Shown: positions 50,161-60,933 of the stretch, one piece after another
Layout of the letters: each line of letters starts with the position of its first letter
How positions within the stretch are numbered: the stretch's first letter is position 1
Source: Marsupella aquatica
Lineage: Eukaryota > Marchantiophyta
Reading direction: 5' to 3'
Length of the DNA stretch: 64,000 bases
Assembly (NCBI GenBank): GCA_973895155.1
Contig: OZ316893.1
Location: 1,984,001-2,048,000 of the forward strand
The notes under the pieces: generated by a model
Told to the model about the DNA's origin: nothing
Seen by the model: only the letters and a program-made list of their open reading frames with translations
Databases searched by the model: none
Position numbers and translations under genes: made by a program

Positions 50161-51295
50161 GGGTGGTTTAAGGTTAGTCTTCTTTTGCCAGTGGGGCAAA
50201 TCTCAGCCTGTGCGAAGGAGAAGATGCAAGAAAAGTTCTATATCTGATTTTCCTATTTTATATTCTGAGAATTAGGGGTGTCAAAGCATTGCCATAATCA
50301 AAAGCATGGTAACCCTAGATAGATATATCAAGGCCTTGAGTGTGATTATGGAGCATGTGTCGTGACATATAGTATCGTAGCCATAGTGTATCGAAAACAT
50401 ACAAGTCACCGGCAATGCATATGTGCAAGCTGCTAGCAACCAACATGCATAGAAAAAGTCCAATCACATTCACAAGTGCCAAGAAAAAGCAACTGAGATG
50501 GTATGTACGTAGTGGAGGTGTAAACCTCTGTATTAATAAAAGGCGTAAGAGAAACAAGCGTACTGAAATCGAATCGAAACCGGCGAGATGCCAAGATCGG
50601 CCGGGAGCATCTAACAAATCACTGTGTGAATCCCATGTACGGAACCGACGAGCACTGTCTGAGCTCTGTCAACAGCGATTCAAGAAGAACTGAAAAATGA
50701 CAAAGAAAAACATGTCCTAAATAGGACCGGGTCTAGGCGTCACACTAACAAACACCTTTGCTTCAAGAACGGCCCAGACTCGCTACAAGAACATGACACT
50801 AACTCAAGTAGTACACTAGCCCTAACTATACCTAGCGGGCATGCGAGGGACATGCCGATGTGCACAAGAGGCACTGTCCCTCGGCATGACACATGTATAT
50901 CGGTAATCCGTAAGGGTTTTGTCCTAACCATAAAATCATTTTATGTACTTGGCAGTAACTCACATACTGCCCTGTTTTGACACACCTTATTTGCTCCCCT
51001 AGACTTAAGGATGACTATTAGATTCTGGCAAATGGGAAATAAATTACCTGGCAAACTTTAGTCAAATGTGGCAAAACTGTTTGGAGAGGTAGAATCTAGC
51101 AAATTTGTGTCACTACAAAAATGCTGATGAGTATGATGACAGTTTTGCCTACCAAAGTGATGCTCCCATGCACCGAGCCCCTAAACCCTGCAACCCCATG
51201 GGCAGTGACACACTTCACTCATTGGCACCCATCTCGTTTAAAAAAAGTCTTGAACAGCAAAGTTTGAAATTAAATATCTCACTTCCTAAACAGAC
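50161..51295. other. No gene seen
   Basis: No conserved protein. Opposite-strand frames of 92-100 codons overlap at 50315-50693 with no recognisable domain. Confidence 0.4.
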
Positions 51296-51610
51296 AAACT
51301 GGCTAGTTAGAAGCTCATTTGAAAGATTTTTCAAACAAGTCTCATCTCTCCAGGTTTTCTTTAAGGATTGGATCTTCTTTGGCTAGTTAGAAGCAGCTTT
51401 GGAAGGTCTTTTAGACACATAGAAAATCTCTAATTTTTATGAAGAATTGGGACACTTACGAAGTTTTGAACATCATTTTGAAAGATTTTTCACACATGTT
51501 CAATACCTCTAGTTTTGATGAAGAATTGGGGCTTCTTTGGCTAGTTAGAAGCAACTCGAAAAGATCTTCCAAACAAATGTGATATCTCTACAGTAGTTTT
51601 TCATGATCAA
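51296..51610. repeat. Degenerate ~80-bp tandem repeat, 4 units
   Basis: GGCTAGTTAGAAGCA recurs at about 51301, 51381 and 51538. TTGAAAGATTTTTCA, CTCTAGTTTTGATGAAGAATT and similar phrases appear in the same order between copies. The second-to-third gap holds a unit that lost its GGCTAGTTAG start. Old, diverged copies. Confidence 0.75.
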
Positions 51611-52986
51611 TTCAAGCTTCCTAGCTGCTGAACTGGTTTGAGAACTGAGAGACCATCCACCTGCAGTATCAAATCAATGCAGGAGGCATGTACCATACTA
51701 AATATTCATTTTCGTACCAAGATTTTGAGAATTCCTGAATCGGGAGTCCTCCTTTTCAAGCTCATATGTTAATCCTAAAGTAACTCTGCCACTCCCGCGA
51801 AGAACTTCGAGGAATGCTCTTGGGAAATGATTCTGGTTTGCAAGCCATTCATGGAGAAATCCAGTTTCAAGCTTGGATGTACTCCTGTAGTACATTGCCG
51901 TGAGTAAACTGTTACAATGCTGAGGAAGTTCGAGTCACGTCGGTGGGCATGATTCTGGTTGCCATCCATCCATGGTGCAAGCCTCGGTTCACTACAGTAG
52001 TGCTCTGATGTCTTAGTCGATTCTTTCAGAGGATTGGGTATCTAGTAAGTTGAGTTTTGAGAACAATGTCCAACATAAAGCTTCGTCCACCTTCAGTAAG
52101 AGCATTAACCCTGCCGAAGTGCTATAAAGCCTAAAGGTAATTTGATGAAAGTTCGAACTTCCAGGAAAGTACAGTCAATACTGAGAGAATGATTAACCAT
52201 TCCATGACTCCCACAACAAATGTCTATCCAACTTAGGAAACTTCGCCGAATCGAACTAAATGCTCCCTCGATACCGCTCATTGCAATGACAGAAATATCT
52301 ACCAAAAAATGCAAAGTAGGAAGATTTAACACAAAGCATCCTCTAACTGGAACCCATGCTAGCATCGGAAAGCCTTCTGGAGTAACGAAGACAAATACTC
52401 GCCTCTTCCCTGAACTACCAGAAGGATCTCTACTTTTCCTACTGCTAGCGACATGTGCTTGAATGGAGATTCATTAGAATTTCAATTGGCCAAAGAGTAC
52501 CAAAGCCTCTGAGCTCCGACATCTGGAGGTGCACAGCTCACCGACACACAGCTTGTCTACCCAGCTTGACCTAGCAAATCCGCGTTGTGCCCATCTTTCC
52601 TCGTTTCATGACATAACAATAATTAAATTTAGGACAGTCATCTACATCTTCAATCTGTACACAGGGGATAATTACACGACAGTCATTTGTACTGCAAATT
52701 TAAACTGCATAATCATATTCACCGCCTTTTGCTTCATCTACATCTAAAATTAACTCGAAACCTTCTGTTCCGGAAGAGCTTGATACCGACTACTGTAACA
52801 AGGTTTCGGTTGACCTATGTATTTTGCGACAACTGATGTGGACCATCAGATGGCCAAAGAAACAGGGGGTCCTCCCAGCGCAGGCTTTAGAGAGCAGAAG
52901 AGAAAATTGCTGGCGACGACGTCTTCGTTCGATTCGCAAGTTTTGCGTATCCAAATGAATCCCCTCTCATCGAGCTGCTAACCTAA
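51611..52986. other. No gene seen; 3' flank of DET2-like gene
   Basis: Frames of 80-86 codons overlap on opposite strands at 52105-52462 with no recognised domain. GATTCTGGTTTGCAAGCCAT and GATTCTGGTTGCCATCCAT near 51830 and 51951 show a diverged short duplication. Confidence 0.4.
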
Positions 52987-53805
52987 TTAATAGAGATAAG
53001 GCACGAGATATTTCCTATCCTTCGGGTAGTCATTGAACTTTGCCATGTACCACTGATGAGTTGCCACAGCTCTGGGGACGAGGTTTGCCACTGTGTACAT
53101 GAAGAAAACTAATCCTGCTGGGGACCAGGTGAGTATGGCCCATCCTAACCATTCCACCATTTCTCCAAAGTAATTCGGACAGGTCACATACTTGTACAGA
53201 AAACCCCGAGGAATTCTATAGCTCCGGTCATGTTCATCCGCTCTGAGGGACAACAAAATATGGTCCGACCAAAAGTTGATGACGAATCCCGTGAAGAACA
53301 CCAGAGTCCCTATTAAAAATTGAGGAGTTGTCAGCCAAGAGCGGTCATAATAGGAGCCATAGTGCGAGAGCCATCGCCCCTGAAGATACCCGTTATACAC
53401 GTTGAAGAAGAAAGCGCAGGCAACCACCACCAGAGGAATGCCCTTTCCTTGCACCTTCATCCGAATAGGATAGATGAGAGTCCTGTTGAAGTAGTGGAAC
53501 TGGTACATCCTGAGCAGAATCAAAGGAACGAAGCTCAGCTTGTTATCACCCATGGAGAAGAATAAGATGGTGGCCCACAAAGCAGGGCTCTCCATGATAA
53601 TCCAGCCTTCGCGGACACCGATCGTGGGGCCGAATCCCTTTTTGACGTGCTTGCCAAATGGTGCCGTAACTCTCGATACGACCCAATACGTAAATGCTGA
53701 TAGGAAACACATTCCCCACAACAACCACGGATAAAACGCCTCATCGGATAGAGATAATTTCTCCCATATCGGTTCCTGGTGGCCTCCATCCATAACATCG
53801 TCCAT
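52987..53805 (-). CDS. DET2: Steroid 5-alpha-reductase, DET2 family
   Basis: A single open frame of 272 residues, close to the roughly 260 residues of plant DET2 enzymes. DET2 uses NADPH to reduce the 4-ene bond of 3-oxo steroids, an early step toward brassinosteroids, in the endoplasmic reticulum membrane. Several hydrophobic segments are visible (about 25-42, 73-86, 90-100, 122-135, 160-178, 218-242). Family motifs include ESPALW (72-77), HYFNRTLIYP (104-113), FNVYNGYLQGRWL (134-146), IPRG (198-201), CPNYFGE (209-215), EWLGWA (218-223) and HQWYMAKF (250-257). The protein ends in the conserved VPYLY. No intron interrupts the frame and no key motif is missing, so it looks functional. A TATA-like element lies about 100 bases upstream. 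In non-seed plants the product may act on related sterols rather than in classical brassinosteroid synthesis. Confidence 0.94.
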   Translation of the reverse strand: MDDVMDGGHQEPIWEKLSLSDEAFYPWLLWGMCFLSAFTYWVVSRVTAPFGKHVKKGFGPTIGVREGWIIMESPALWATILFFSMGDNKLSFVPLILLRMYQFHYFNRTLIYPIRMKVQGKGIPLVVVACAFFFNVYNGYLQGRWLSHYGSYYDRSWLTTPQFLIGTLVFFTGFVINFWSDHILLSLRADEHDRSYRIPRGFLYKYVTCPNYFGEMVEWLGWAILTWSPAGLVFFMYTVANLVPRAVATHQWYMAKFNDYPKDRKYLVPYLY

Positions 53806-53903
53806 GCTGTACTGCGCTTCTCGTTATTCCCAGCCAAAAGAGTCCGTCGGCTCCCTTGCAGCAGTTACTCCCAAGTCTGTTGAACCTAGACAGCCGCAGC
53901 ACG

Positions 53904-53911
53904 CTTTATAT
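53904..53911 (-). promoter_or_regulatory. TATA-like box of the DET2-like gene
   Basis: Minus-strand ATATAAAG lies about 100 bases upstream of the start codon at 53805. With initiation some 30 bases downstream, it would give a leader of about 70 bases. Sequence match only. Confidence 0.4.
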
Positions 53912-54840
53912 GTAGGTGGCTATAGAATGCCCCGGGTGGTTCTCGTGGTGTTCCAACTCGCCCTGTTTCAAGAACCAAAATTTGAGAGCCATAACAACTT
54001 GACAGAAAACACGAAACACAATGAAAGAATCAAATTCTAAGTCACGGATCCCCAACAAAGATAAAGCGAGAGAAGATAGTATACAACAAGACGGCAGGGA
54101 GCCGGAAAGAACAGGAACTAGTACAAAGCGAAAATTCTTGAGCCTCTTCCCACGCTCTATATCCGTCTGACGGGAAAACCAAGGGGCGGCAGGGCGAAAG
54201 ACAGGCTAATAACACGGGATCTGTCTCACCCATGTCGAGCAACTGTAGTCATTCACTAGTGCCCATGCCTAGAAGAGGAGCGGGACAAACGTGAATTCTC
54301 AGTGGTTGACTACGGAGTTGACGATCCTTCTTACTAAACGAGTGGGAGACGCGTCATTGCGTCAATCGTCTCATTGTGGGAGTTGCTCACATAACTCGGA
54401 ACTCTGTTTGTTGGACAGAGGCGATAGGGTGACACTTTGCACCAATAATTATAGCAGACCAGGGAACCCTTTTCCACCGGGCCTTGCCAAAACTACGACA
54501 GAAACGAGTATAATAATAATAACCTAGAGTTCCGAGCTCACTCTGGCGATGGCGTACTCTAGTAGATGCCCTTGCCGACCTCGCCTCAAATCACACTCTT
54601 CAGCTTGGCTAGCCCGGCCGGCCGTCCAGCAGCATCAGGCAGTCTCAGGCTTCGTTCCGGCTTTCCCACACCAACAATGCCACAAAGGTAAACTCAATAA
54701 TAATACCCACAATAACACCTCGGGGCTTCGACGAACAAGCCCTCAAGACTTCTCCATAGCCAATCAACCACCCGAGTCACAATAAATCCAGGTTTGCCCA
54801 TGACGGGCATATTGGGGGTCTCGACCCCGTCATCCTGACA
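53912..54840. other. Upstream flank of the DET2-like gene
   Basis: No gene recognised. Frames on both strands are below 80 codons. Confidence 0.4.
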
Positions 54841-55250
54841 CCCGGTCGCCCGGTCCCCGACCCCGGCCCCGACCCGGACCCGGCCCAGACCTCGCCCAGT
54901 CCCCCCACCCACTCACCCGGCCGGCCCCGACCCCGACCTGGCCTCGACTGCAAACCAGGGGACCAAACCAGGGGACCAAACCAGGGGACCGGCTTGCTAG
55001 ACCGGGGGAGTCCAGGGGACCCCGGGACCGGGTCGGAATAGAGTTCGTCCCGGTTTGAAATGATAGACAAGTTGTCATGTTGTCGGACACTACAACTTGT
55101 CATTTGTAGGCTCCAAAAGAGGTCAAATGTCAGATATTTGCTTCGGCCGGCTGGGAAAGGTCGGGACAGGCTAGGACAAGGTCAGGCCAGGTCCGGGCGG
55201 GGTTTGAGTCGGCCGGGGCCAGGACTACCCGGTGGGTCACATGTCGATGT
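54841..55250. repeat. GC-rich low-complexity region, minisatellite
   Basis: CCCGACCCCGG-type repeats (54841-54950) are followed by three copies of a 13-base GGGGACCAAACCA unit (about 54954-54990), then, after a 100-base AT-richer gap, GGTCAGGCCAGGTCCGGG-type sequence (55155-55240). Overlapping frames of 80-110 codons on both strands are products of the base composition. Confidence 0.8.
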
Positions 55251-55884
55251 CAGGGTCCAGACCCCTCATTTTTTGGAAAGTCCAAACCATTTGTGAGACA
55301 AGTCCAAACCAGGGAGTTTGGGAAAGTTTGGAATGGCCAGGGAATAACTCGGAATATGCGTGAAATGCATTTTTGGGCCATCATTTGATGATTTTACGTG
55401 TCGGGCAAGGCGTCAAGTTGCTCATCCGGTCAAACCGGGCAATAAATGCTGTCTGTTGTGCTTGCTCCATTACCGGGTGGCCGCCAGTAGCCGGTAGGTG
55501 CAGATCAACATGTTTTTTAAGGTTTTTACTTTTTTGCCAGAGTGGGGAATGTCCATTGTGTGAAGGCGAAGATGCTCAAAACATTCTTTATCTGATTATT
55601 TTCCTGACCATCAGATCACTCTACATTTAAGGATGACTGGTAGATGTTGGCTAATGAGATAGAAGAATACTAGCAAATTTTAGCCAAAAATGGTGAAGCT
55701 TTTCTTGGGAGGTGGAATTTGGTGAATTTTTGCTACTAAAAAAAAGGTTGGTGCAGATTCTGCATGCACGAGTCACAATAAATGATGTCTGTTGTGCTTG
55801 CTCCATTAGTCTGTGGCTTTTGGTAGGTGTAAGTTCACTGAGGAAAAAGGATGAAAATAAATACCTAAAACATTCTGAGACTAT
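55251..55884. other. No gene seen
   Basis: CAATAAATG-TGTCTGTTGTGCTTGCTCCATTA occurs in two versions (about 55440 and 55780), so a diverged direct duplication of roughly 120-200 bases is likely. Confidence 0.45.
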
Positions 55885-56038
55885 GGTCCTGCAGCCCATG
55901 GGCTTACAGTAGAGCACAAGAGTGGGGTGGCATAGGTGCTGGGTTTGAATCTTGCCTACGACGTGAGCTTTTCAACACTCAACCCCACCAAAAGTGGGGT
56001 TAAGACCCTCTACTTAGAGACACTTATAAGTTTTTTTT
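55885..56038 (+). mobile_element. tRNA-derived SINE-like element, plus copy
   Basis: A polymerase III A-box-like stretch (TACAGTAGAGCACAAG) is followed about 35 bases later by a B-box-like GGGTTTGAATCTTG, as in tRNA genes. Downstream come CCCCACCAAAAGTGGGG, a small hairpin, and a block ending in eight T residues that could stop polymerase III. A minus-strand relative lies at 56848-56990. It does not fold as a complete tRNA as far as I can see. Confidence 0.6.
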
Positions 56039-56847
56039 AATCCAACAGAGTTTACACACACAATTCCCCAAAAGGAGTTTAGACTCCTCTAGGGACACTT
56101 AGAATTTCTTTTGATTCCAGCAGGGGAACCGGCTATAGCAATTTGTCACACCATTCTAGGTAGTGTTAGAGTGTATCGTACTATCTAGATCTGTATAATT
56201 ATATTTAATATGTATACTATATGAGCCAATAAGATTCTGTTAGGTTTGAGTGAGAGGGTAGTTCTCTCTTGTGAGGCATCGAAAGGTTATCTTTCGATGT
56301 TGAGCCTTGGAGGGAGGAGCTCGCGTTGTGGCTATGGTGGTTGGGGCTCTTTCTATGTAGCGTGGATTCCTTGAGTGCAAGGTGCGTTGGTTTGACATAT
56401 GTGTGTGATCGGATCAGACGGGATTGAGTGCATTTTGGCGTCAATCATGGTTCGATTCTATTGAGATTATTGTGGGTTTTGGACATGAGTTTCACTTGTA
56501 CTCCATTCTCTTGTGTTTGTGATGTGGCAGTGTGACTATGTCTGGATGTATGTGACAAGTAATGTATGTTGTGTAACGATGTGTATGCGCACGACAAGTT
56601 TCTGGTCAACATTCACTACAATCCAAAAGAACTAGAGAACACTATTAAATGTTGAACATGTGACTCATAGAAGTGAGTACTAAAGCTCCGTCCCTGTCAC
56701 CCAAACAAACAATCCTTCCTCCCTGCCTACCTTCCCCTCTCCTCCATTCAGGGAGACTATTTTCTGGAAACATTAATTGTTTCTGGACCTTGTGCTGCCC
56801 ATCTTAGTCCGCCTAGTCCGCCTGCTGCCCGATAGAACCTGAAATCA
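56039..56847. other. No gene seen
   Basis: 56055-56120 contains a second version of the AAAAGGAGTTTAGACTCC and GGGACACTTAGAATTTCTT phrases, related to the tail of the SINE-like element before it. The rest is unremarkable. Confidence 0.4.
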
Positions 56848-56990
56848 CCAATTCTTCAAAGTGTCACTAGACTTGTTTGAACCCCACTTTTGGGTGGGGC
56901 TTGTGTAAAAGAAGTTTTCCATGCAAGGGGATTCAAACCGGGGACTTCCCTCTCCCCATTCAAGCTCTCTACCATTCAACCCGAGTCTGC
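56848..56990 (-). mobile_element. tRNA-derived SINE-like element, minus copy
   Basis: On the minus strand: A-box-like AATGGTAGAGAGCTTG, then B-box-like CCGGTTTGAATCCCC, then CCCCACCCAAAAGTGGGG and GTCTAGTGACACTT, the same order as the plus copy at 55885. The B box is close to consensus. Boundaries are approximate. Confidence 0.6.
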
Positions 56991-57349
56991 TGGACAACAA
57001 TACAATACTTGAACAGCAGCAAGAGTACATTTTGGACAAGCAACAACAGCAAGAGGCGGGGTTGTTGGATATTGCAGAGCAGCGGAGGGAAAACAAGAGC
57101 TCGTTGATTTTTTTGCATGTGCCTCTATTTCTCTTAATTCCAAAAAATTATTCAAGGCGCCATAGAAATACAAAGGGCACCCCAAAAATATCAATTCAGT
57201 TCAATTAATGTTTGACGGCATTCTCCAAAGCTTTGCCTGCTGCTGCACAAGAATGACAGCCCTTCTCGCCCTGTTAAGTCCAAATTTTCCATAGTTCCAA
57301 TTGGACAAACATATCTCAATAAATTATAATGTACCTTAGAGCTGGGTAA
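56991..57349. other. No gene seen
   Basis: Short overlapping frames only, with Gln- or Ser-rich translations. Confidence 0.4.
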
Positions 57350-57950
57350 TCAGCTTCTTTCTGCTAACATTCTGGAACTCACATCCTGCCATCTGTTCAG
57401 ACTCAGCCTAGGCAGCTGTGGTTGCTGATTTGATTTAGATCCCACCTTCCCAATCATCACATGATTACAAGATGGAGACCACAATGGCAAACTCAGCAGC
57501 AACTGAATGTCAGCAGGCTTTGAAGATTTCATGAGAGACTTCATCTTATTCCACAATTAACAAATCCCTTTCCACCAAACCAATCTCCCTCTAGGTAAGG
57601 TTTGACATATGAGGACGACCCAAGAATAATCATCACACCCCCATTTATGAATGGACATCTCCTTCATCAGTTCTTGTAAAAAAAATTGTAAGGGATGATC
57701 CCCATTTTGAATGGACATCTCCCTAATCCGTTCTTGTAACAAAATTTGTAAGGGATAATCCCCATTGGAGATAGCAAACATAATAAACCTGGCAGCAAGT
57801 GCAGCCATGTGATGCTCAATTGCAATCAATCCCACCCCTCCTTCTTTCTTATTCTTAGAGAGAATACAAAAATTAATCCGAGATGCTGAGCCAAAATGTC
57901 TTGACCTGCCCAAAGAAAATTGACCAACTCCATTTTGAGAGTACTAAGAT
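57350..57950 (-). pseudogene. LINE reverse transcriptase C-terminal relic
   Basis: The minus-strand translation aligns with the region after the polymerase domain of the LINE at 23.9-27.9 kb: VNFLWAGQ (near 57920), then after a frameshift KKEGGVGLIAIEH, ARFIMFAISNGDYPLQILL, HKWG, an in-frame TAA around 57557, then WNKMKS and LWSPSCNHV. A 60-base tandem duplication (57641-57700 and 57701-57760) doubles a 20-residue stretch. No ends, A tail or target duplication are visible, so this is an old internal fragment of a related family. Confidence 0.88.
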
Positions 57951-59306
57951 AAATAGAGATAAAGACAAAAAAACAATTAATACTTATGAAACAAAGATGC
58001 TTTTGTTCATCTTTGCCTCCATCCCTTTTTTTTCACCCTCACTTCTATTTTGTCTTTATTTAGAGGCACTCTTAGTTTTGTCAAATATAGAGTCAATGTC
58101 AGTTTTGTTAATCTTTGTGCTCCCATTCCTCTTTTTGGGTCCCCTCCATCTTCACTTTTCAGTGTTGTCCTATTGAAAGTTACAATCTAGAGGCTTCACT
58201 CTAGATCTTGAAAGTAGTTTTGCATTGCGCTTTGTTAGTAAGATTTAACTCCAGGTCAATACCTCAGACCTGGAGTTACTATAAACCAGAGCGACCCCAT
58301 CAGAATATGCTTTAAGTCGCGGAACTCGACTACCTTACACTTAGCTCCGGCGTCGCTGACTCCGACGCCGGGCTCCCTTATGGTCCAGGCCCGGATAGGC
58401 CATCCGGGGAGGACTTAGCATGGGGAGACTTGTGGGCAATGAGACGTGGCACTGGTGAGGCAAGGGGCCAAGCTGGGGACACGAACTAAGGACTTGGACT
58501 AGCCTATGGCTGGTCGGGTCAAGGGGAAACGGGCTGGGCTCGAGGATGGCCGTCTGGACCGTCGGATGGGCTTTGAGTCCTGAGGGCTTGGGAGTGAGCT
58601 CCTCTTGGGCACAAGGCCAATGGAGTTGACGCCATTGGCAGCAGACGCTTGGGGCGCAAGTTGTGGCCCGATCCGGGTTGGGCCGATCAGGGGCCCCGAG
58701 CGGTGATCAGATCTGAGGGCCTAGGCATGAGCACCGGGTTGGCCCGGTCACAACGGGCTAAGGCACTCCGCTTGCGGATGCCTATCAAGAAAGTTATGGG
58801 CGTTGCCAGTTGGTGGCGCGCCCACCATGTGCGATGAGATCCGGGTTGGGGGCCAAATGTTTAGGGACCAAAGCTGGTCCGGGGTGGCAGGTCTCCAGAA
58901 GCATATATGAGGGGAGTGATGTCTCCCTGGGGGCAAAGGGCGAGCCGAAGTCGTGAGCCGCGGTGGTCGCGACACTAAGGGAAACCGCCAAACGGAAATG
59001 GCGATATCTTCCCAACGGGAAGTCCGTTGGAGGACTTCTTAGGTGCGTTGGAAAGCTCTTGAGAGCTCAACTGGGTCTGGGGGTGCCATGGGTTCTTGTG
59101 GTTTGCAGGTGTTAGCTCGCCCGCTTGTCGAATCCTGCCGAACAACAGCCAAACCGCGTTCAGCCTCCCGAGGGAGCTTGCGTTGGGGAGGCAAGGCCAA
59201 GTAGGTATGGAGGCTGAGTCCCAAGGGCGCTCGGTCCCTAGACCATCAATGGGGCGAACCGGGAGTGAATGTTAGAGTCGGGGCCGTTCTGGTCCCGGTG
59301 TGTTGA
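57951..59306. other. GC-rich domain without recognised gene
   Basis: Composition changes sharply from AT-rich to GC-rich near 58280 and stays so to about 59850. Many short frames are open on both strands and none is recognisable. It could be part of a large retrotransposon, such as an LTR or spacer, but no terminal repeats or polyprotein motifs are seen. Confidence 0.35.
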
Positions 59307-59360
59307 GACAAGCTTGGGACAAGCTTTAGGACAAGCTTGGGACAAGCTTTAGGACAAGCT
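59307..59360. repeat. 23-bp tandem repeat, 2.3 units
   Basis: Two alternating half-units, GACAAGCTTGG and GACAAGCTTTAG, repeat twice and begin a third time. Exact copies, so young. Confidence 0.9.
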
Positions 59361-60378
59361 ACGCTATTTGGGCCATGTGCATGGCCTGAGGTCAGGGCGG
59401 TCAGTTGGTGATGGATAGGTACGAGGGGGAACCCGGGCCGCGCCCAAGGAAGGAGTTGTCCTGGACGGACAGTGGGCATGAGTTCTGGTTCCGACTTATG
59501 GCATCGGGAGGACCTATCGCTGACCTATTTACCAACGTCTGTTGAGCTTGAGTTAGAATGCTAGATTGGGCGAGTTCTAGATCCGGAGGGGTTACTTACC
59601 GAGGTGCTTGGTTGTTTGTGCAGATAGTGAGGACCGTTGAGTAGCGGTCGGGTAGGTGAGCAAGTGCGGCTCCGTATGGGAGTGGCCGCCGGTGGTGCTA
59701 GAGGCACTTGGGTGCTTGCTTGAGGTATTCCATGGAGGTGTTCGGGCACCAAGGGCACTTAGGAGCAAGTGCTAGGATTGGTGAGGGCGCTGGGTGGCGA
59801 GGTCCACCACTGTTTACCACCAACACCCTCGCCATGAAAGATAGCGGTCTCAACCTAGCTTGGATCCATCCTTTGACCGTTTCCTACATTCTTGTGCAAT
59901 TCAATACGTTGAGCGGAGGCCTTGTCCCCCGGTGTTTGTCATCATGATATTTTTTAGACATAGGGTGTCTGTTGTGCTTCAGCGGGCACAGACATTCACT
60001 ATTCTTCGTATAGATGAGGCTGTTGGTCGTAGGGTCTCTAGTAGAATTCATTTGTTTGACCCTCCTATGCAGTTCACACCGGAGCTATACTAGGCTCTTC
60101 AGTTTGCTGATAAGTAGGCTTTGGGGTCCTAGTTTTGGGGTCTCGGGTAGTTCTTTGTTTCTTTGCTTCCTGGCCTTTCTTAGGCCCTTTGGATGCCCCC
60201 CCTTGATTGTGTCTTTTGCTTGAGGGATGGCCTTTTTTAGGCCCTTTGGTTGTGTCCCCCTATTGGATCTTTTGCTTGAGGGATCATGTCTCCCTCTTGA
60301 GCTACCTTTGTTTTTGGCAGTTTGAAATATAAAATCCATAAATACTGCAAGTGGATATCTAGGCGGGTGAGTGGAATT
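59361..60378. other. GC-rich end, then 57-bp duplication
   Basis: 59361-59850 continues the GC-rich domain. At 60178-60291 a unit with TAGGCCCTTTGG and TCTTTTGCTTGAGGGAT is duplicated in tandem, about 57 bases each. The sequence ending TTTGAAATATAAAAT (about 60320) resembles LINE 3' ends, and a LINE tail is possible but unproven. Confidence 0.35.
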
Positions 60379-60390
60379 TAGGCGGAGCTG
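60379..60390. repeat. Left 12-bp target site duplication
   Basis: TAGGCGGAGCTG, repeated exactly at 60922-60933 on the other side of the 531-bp element. Confidence 0.85.
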
Positions 60391-60921
60391 AAATTTTTGA
60401 AGCTGCTATATGGTGAATGCACATTTCAGATTTTGTCTTATTCAGATTTTTGTGTCATATATTTTCATTTCAATCTGCCTTATCAAGGGGCAGCCTTTGT
60501 ATTCTATACATTTTTAATTAATTTTTAGACCCCTTTAGTTTTAGGTATTCTAGAGTGTTTTGAACTTATTTTGGCAGCCCCCTTTCACAGTATGTGTTTT
60601 CTTAGAGATGAAACCAAAGGCTCCACCACCACGAGTGAGAAAAATGATGCTGAAGAACATGAATGCATAGCCTCTTAAGTTCTCCTCATATTTTTCTTTC
60701 CTAGGTTTATGGTTTTCATTGAAAAGAGTGTCATTCATAAGGCACCCTTAGTGAAGTGCACACATCGTAGCATCGTTTGACTGTACCTTTTCTTGGTCAC
60801 TGTGCTTTTCTTGGCAGACACTTTACCTATATAACAGCGCTTCTATGCTCTCATATTTTATTTACTTTCGGATCACTACAAGACAAAAAATAAAGCATGT
60901 TCCAGGATGAGCATGCTATGT
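60391..60921 (+). mobile_element. Non-coding 531-bp element, copy A
   Basis: The best-defined copy of a family also present at 30250-30823 (inverted) and 48900-49593. It begins AAATTTTTGAAGCTGCTA, ends GATGAGCATGCTATG, and is flanked by an exact 12-bp duplication. It has no open frame, no inverted ends, no A tail, and no polymerase III boxes that I can see. A 12-bp duplication would suit LINE-assisted retrotransposition of a non-coding RNA or a DNA element whose ends have decayed. Alignment with copy B is continuous over the whole length. Confidence 0.82.
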
Positions 60922-60933
60922 AGGCGGAGCTGG
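60922..60933. repeat. Right 12-bp target site duplication
   Basis: Second exact copy of TAGGCGGAGCTG. Confidence 0.85.

Noticed and set aside
54777-55103. 108-codon Gly/Arg/Pro-rich minus frame
   Set aside because: It is a low-complexity GC-rich tract with several overlapping open frames and no domain.
55885-55960. Functional tRNA gene
   Set aside because: A- and B-box-like motifs are present, but I could not find a matching acceptor stem or standard anticodon arm, so SINE-like is the better reading.
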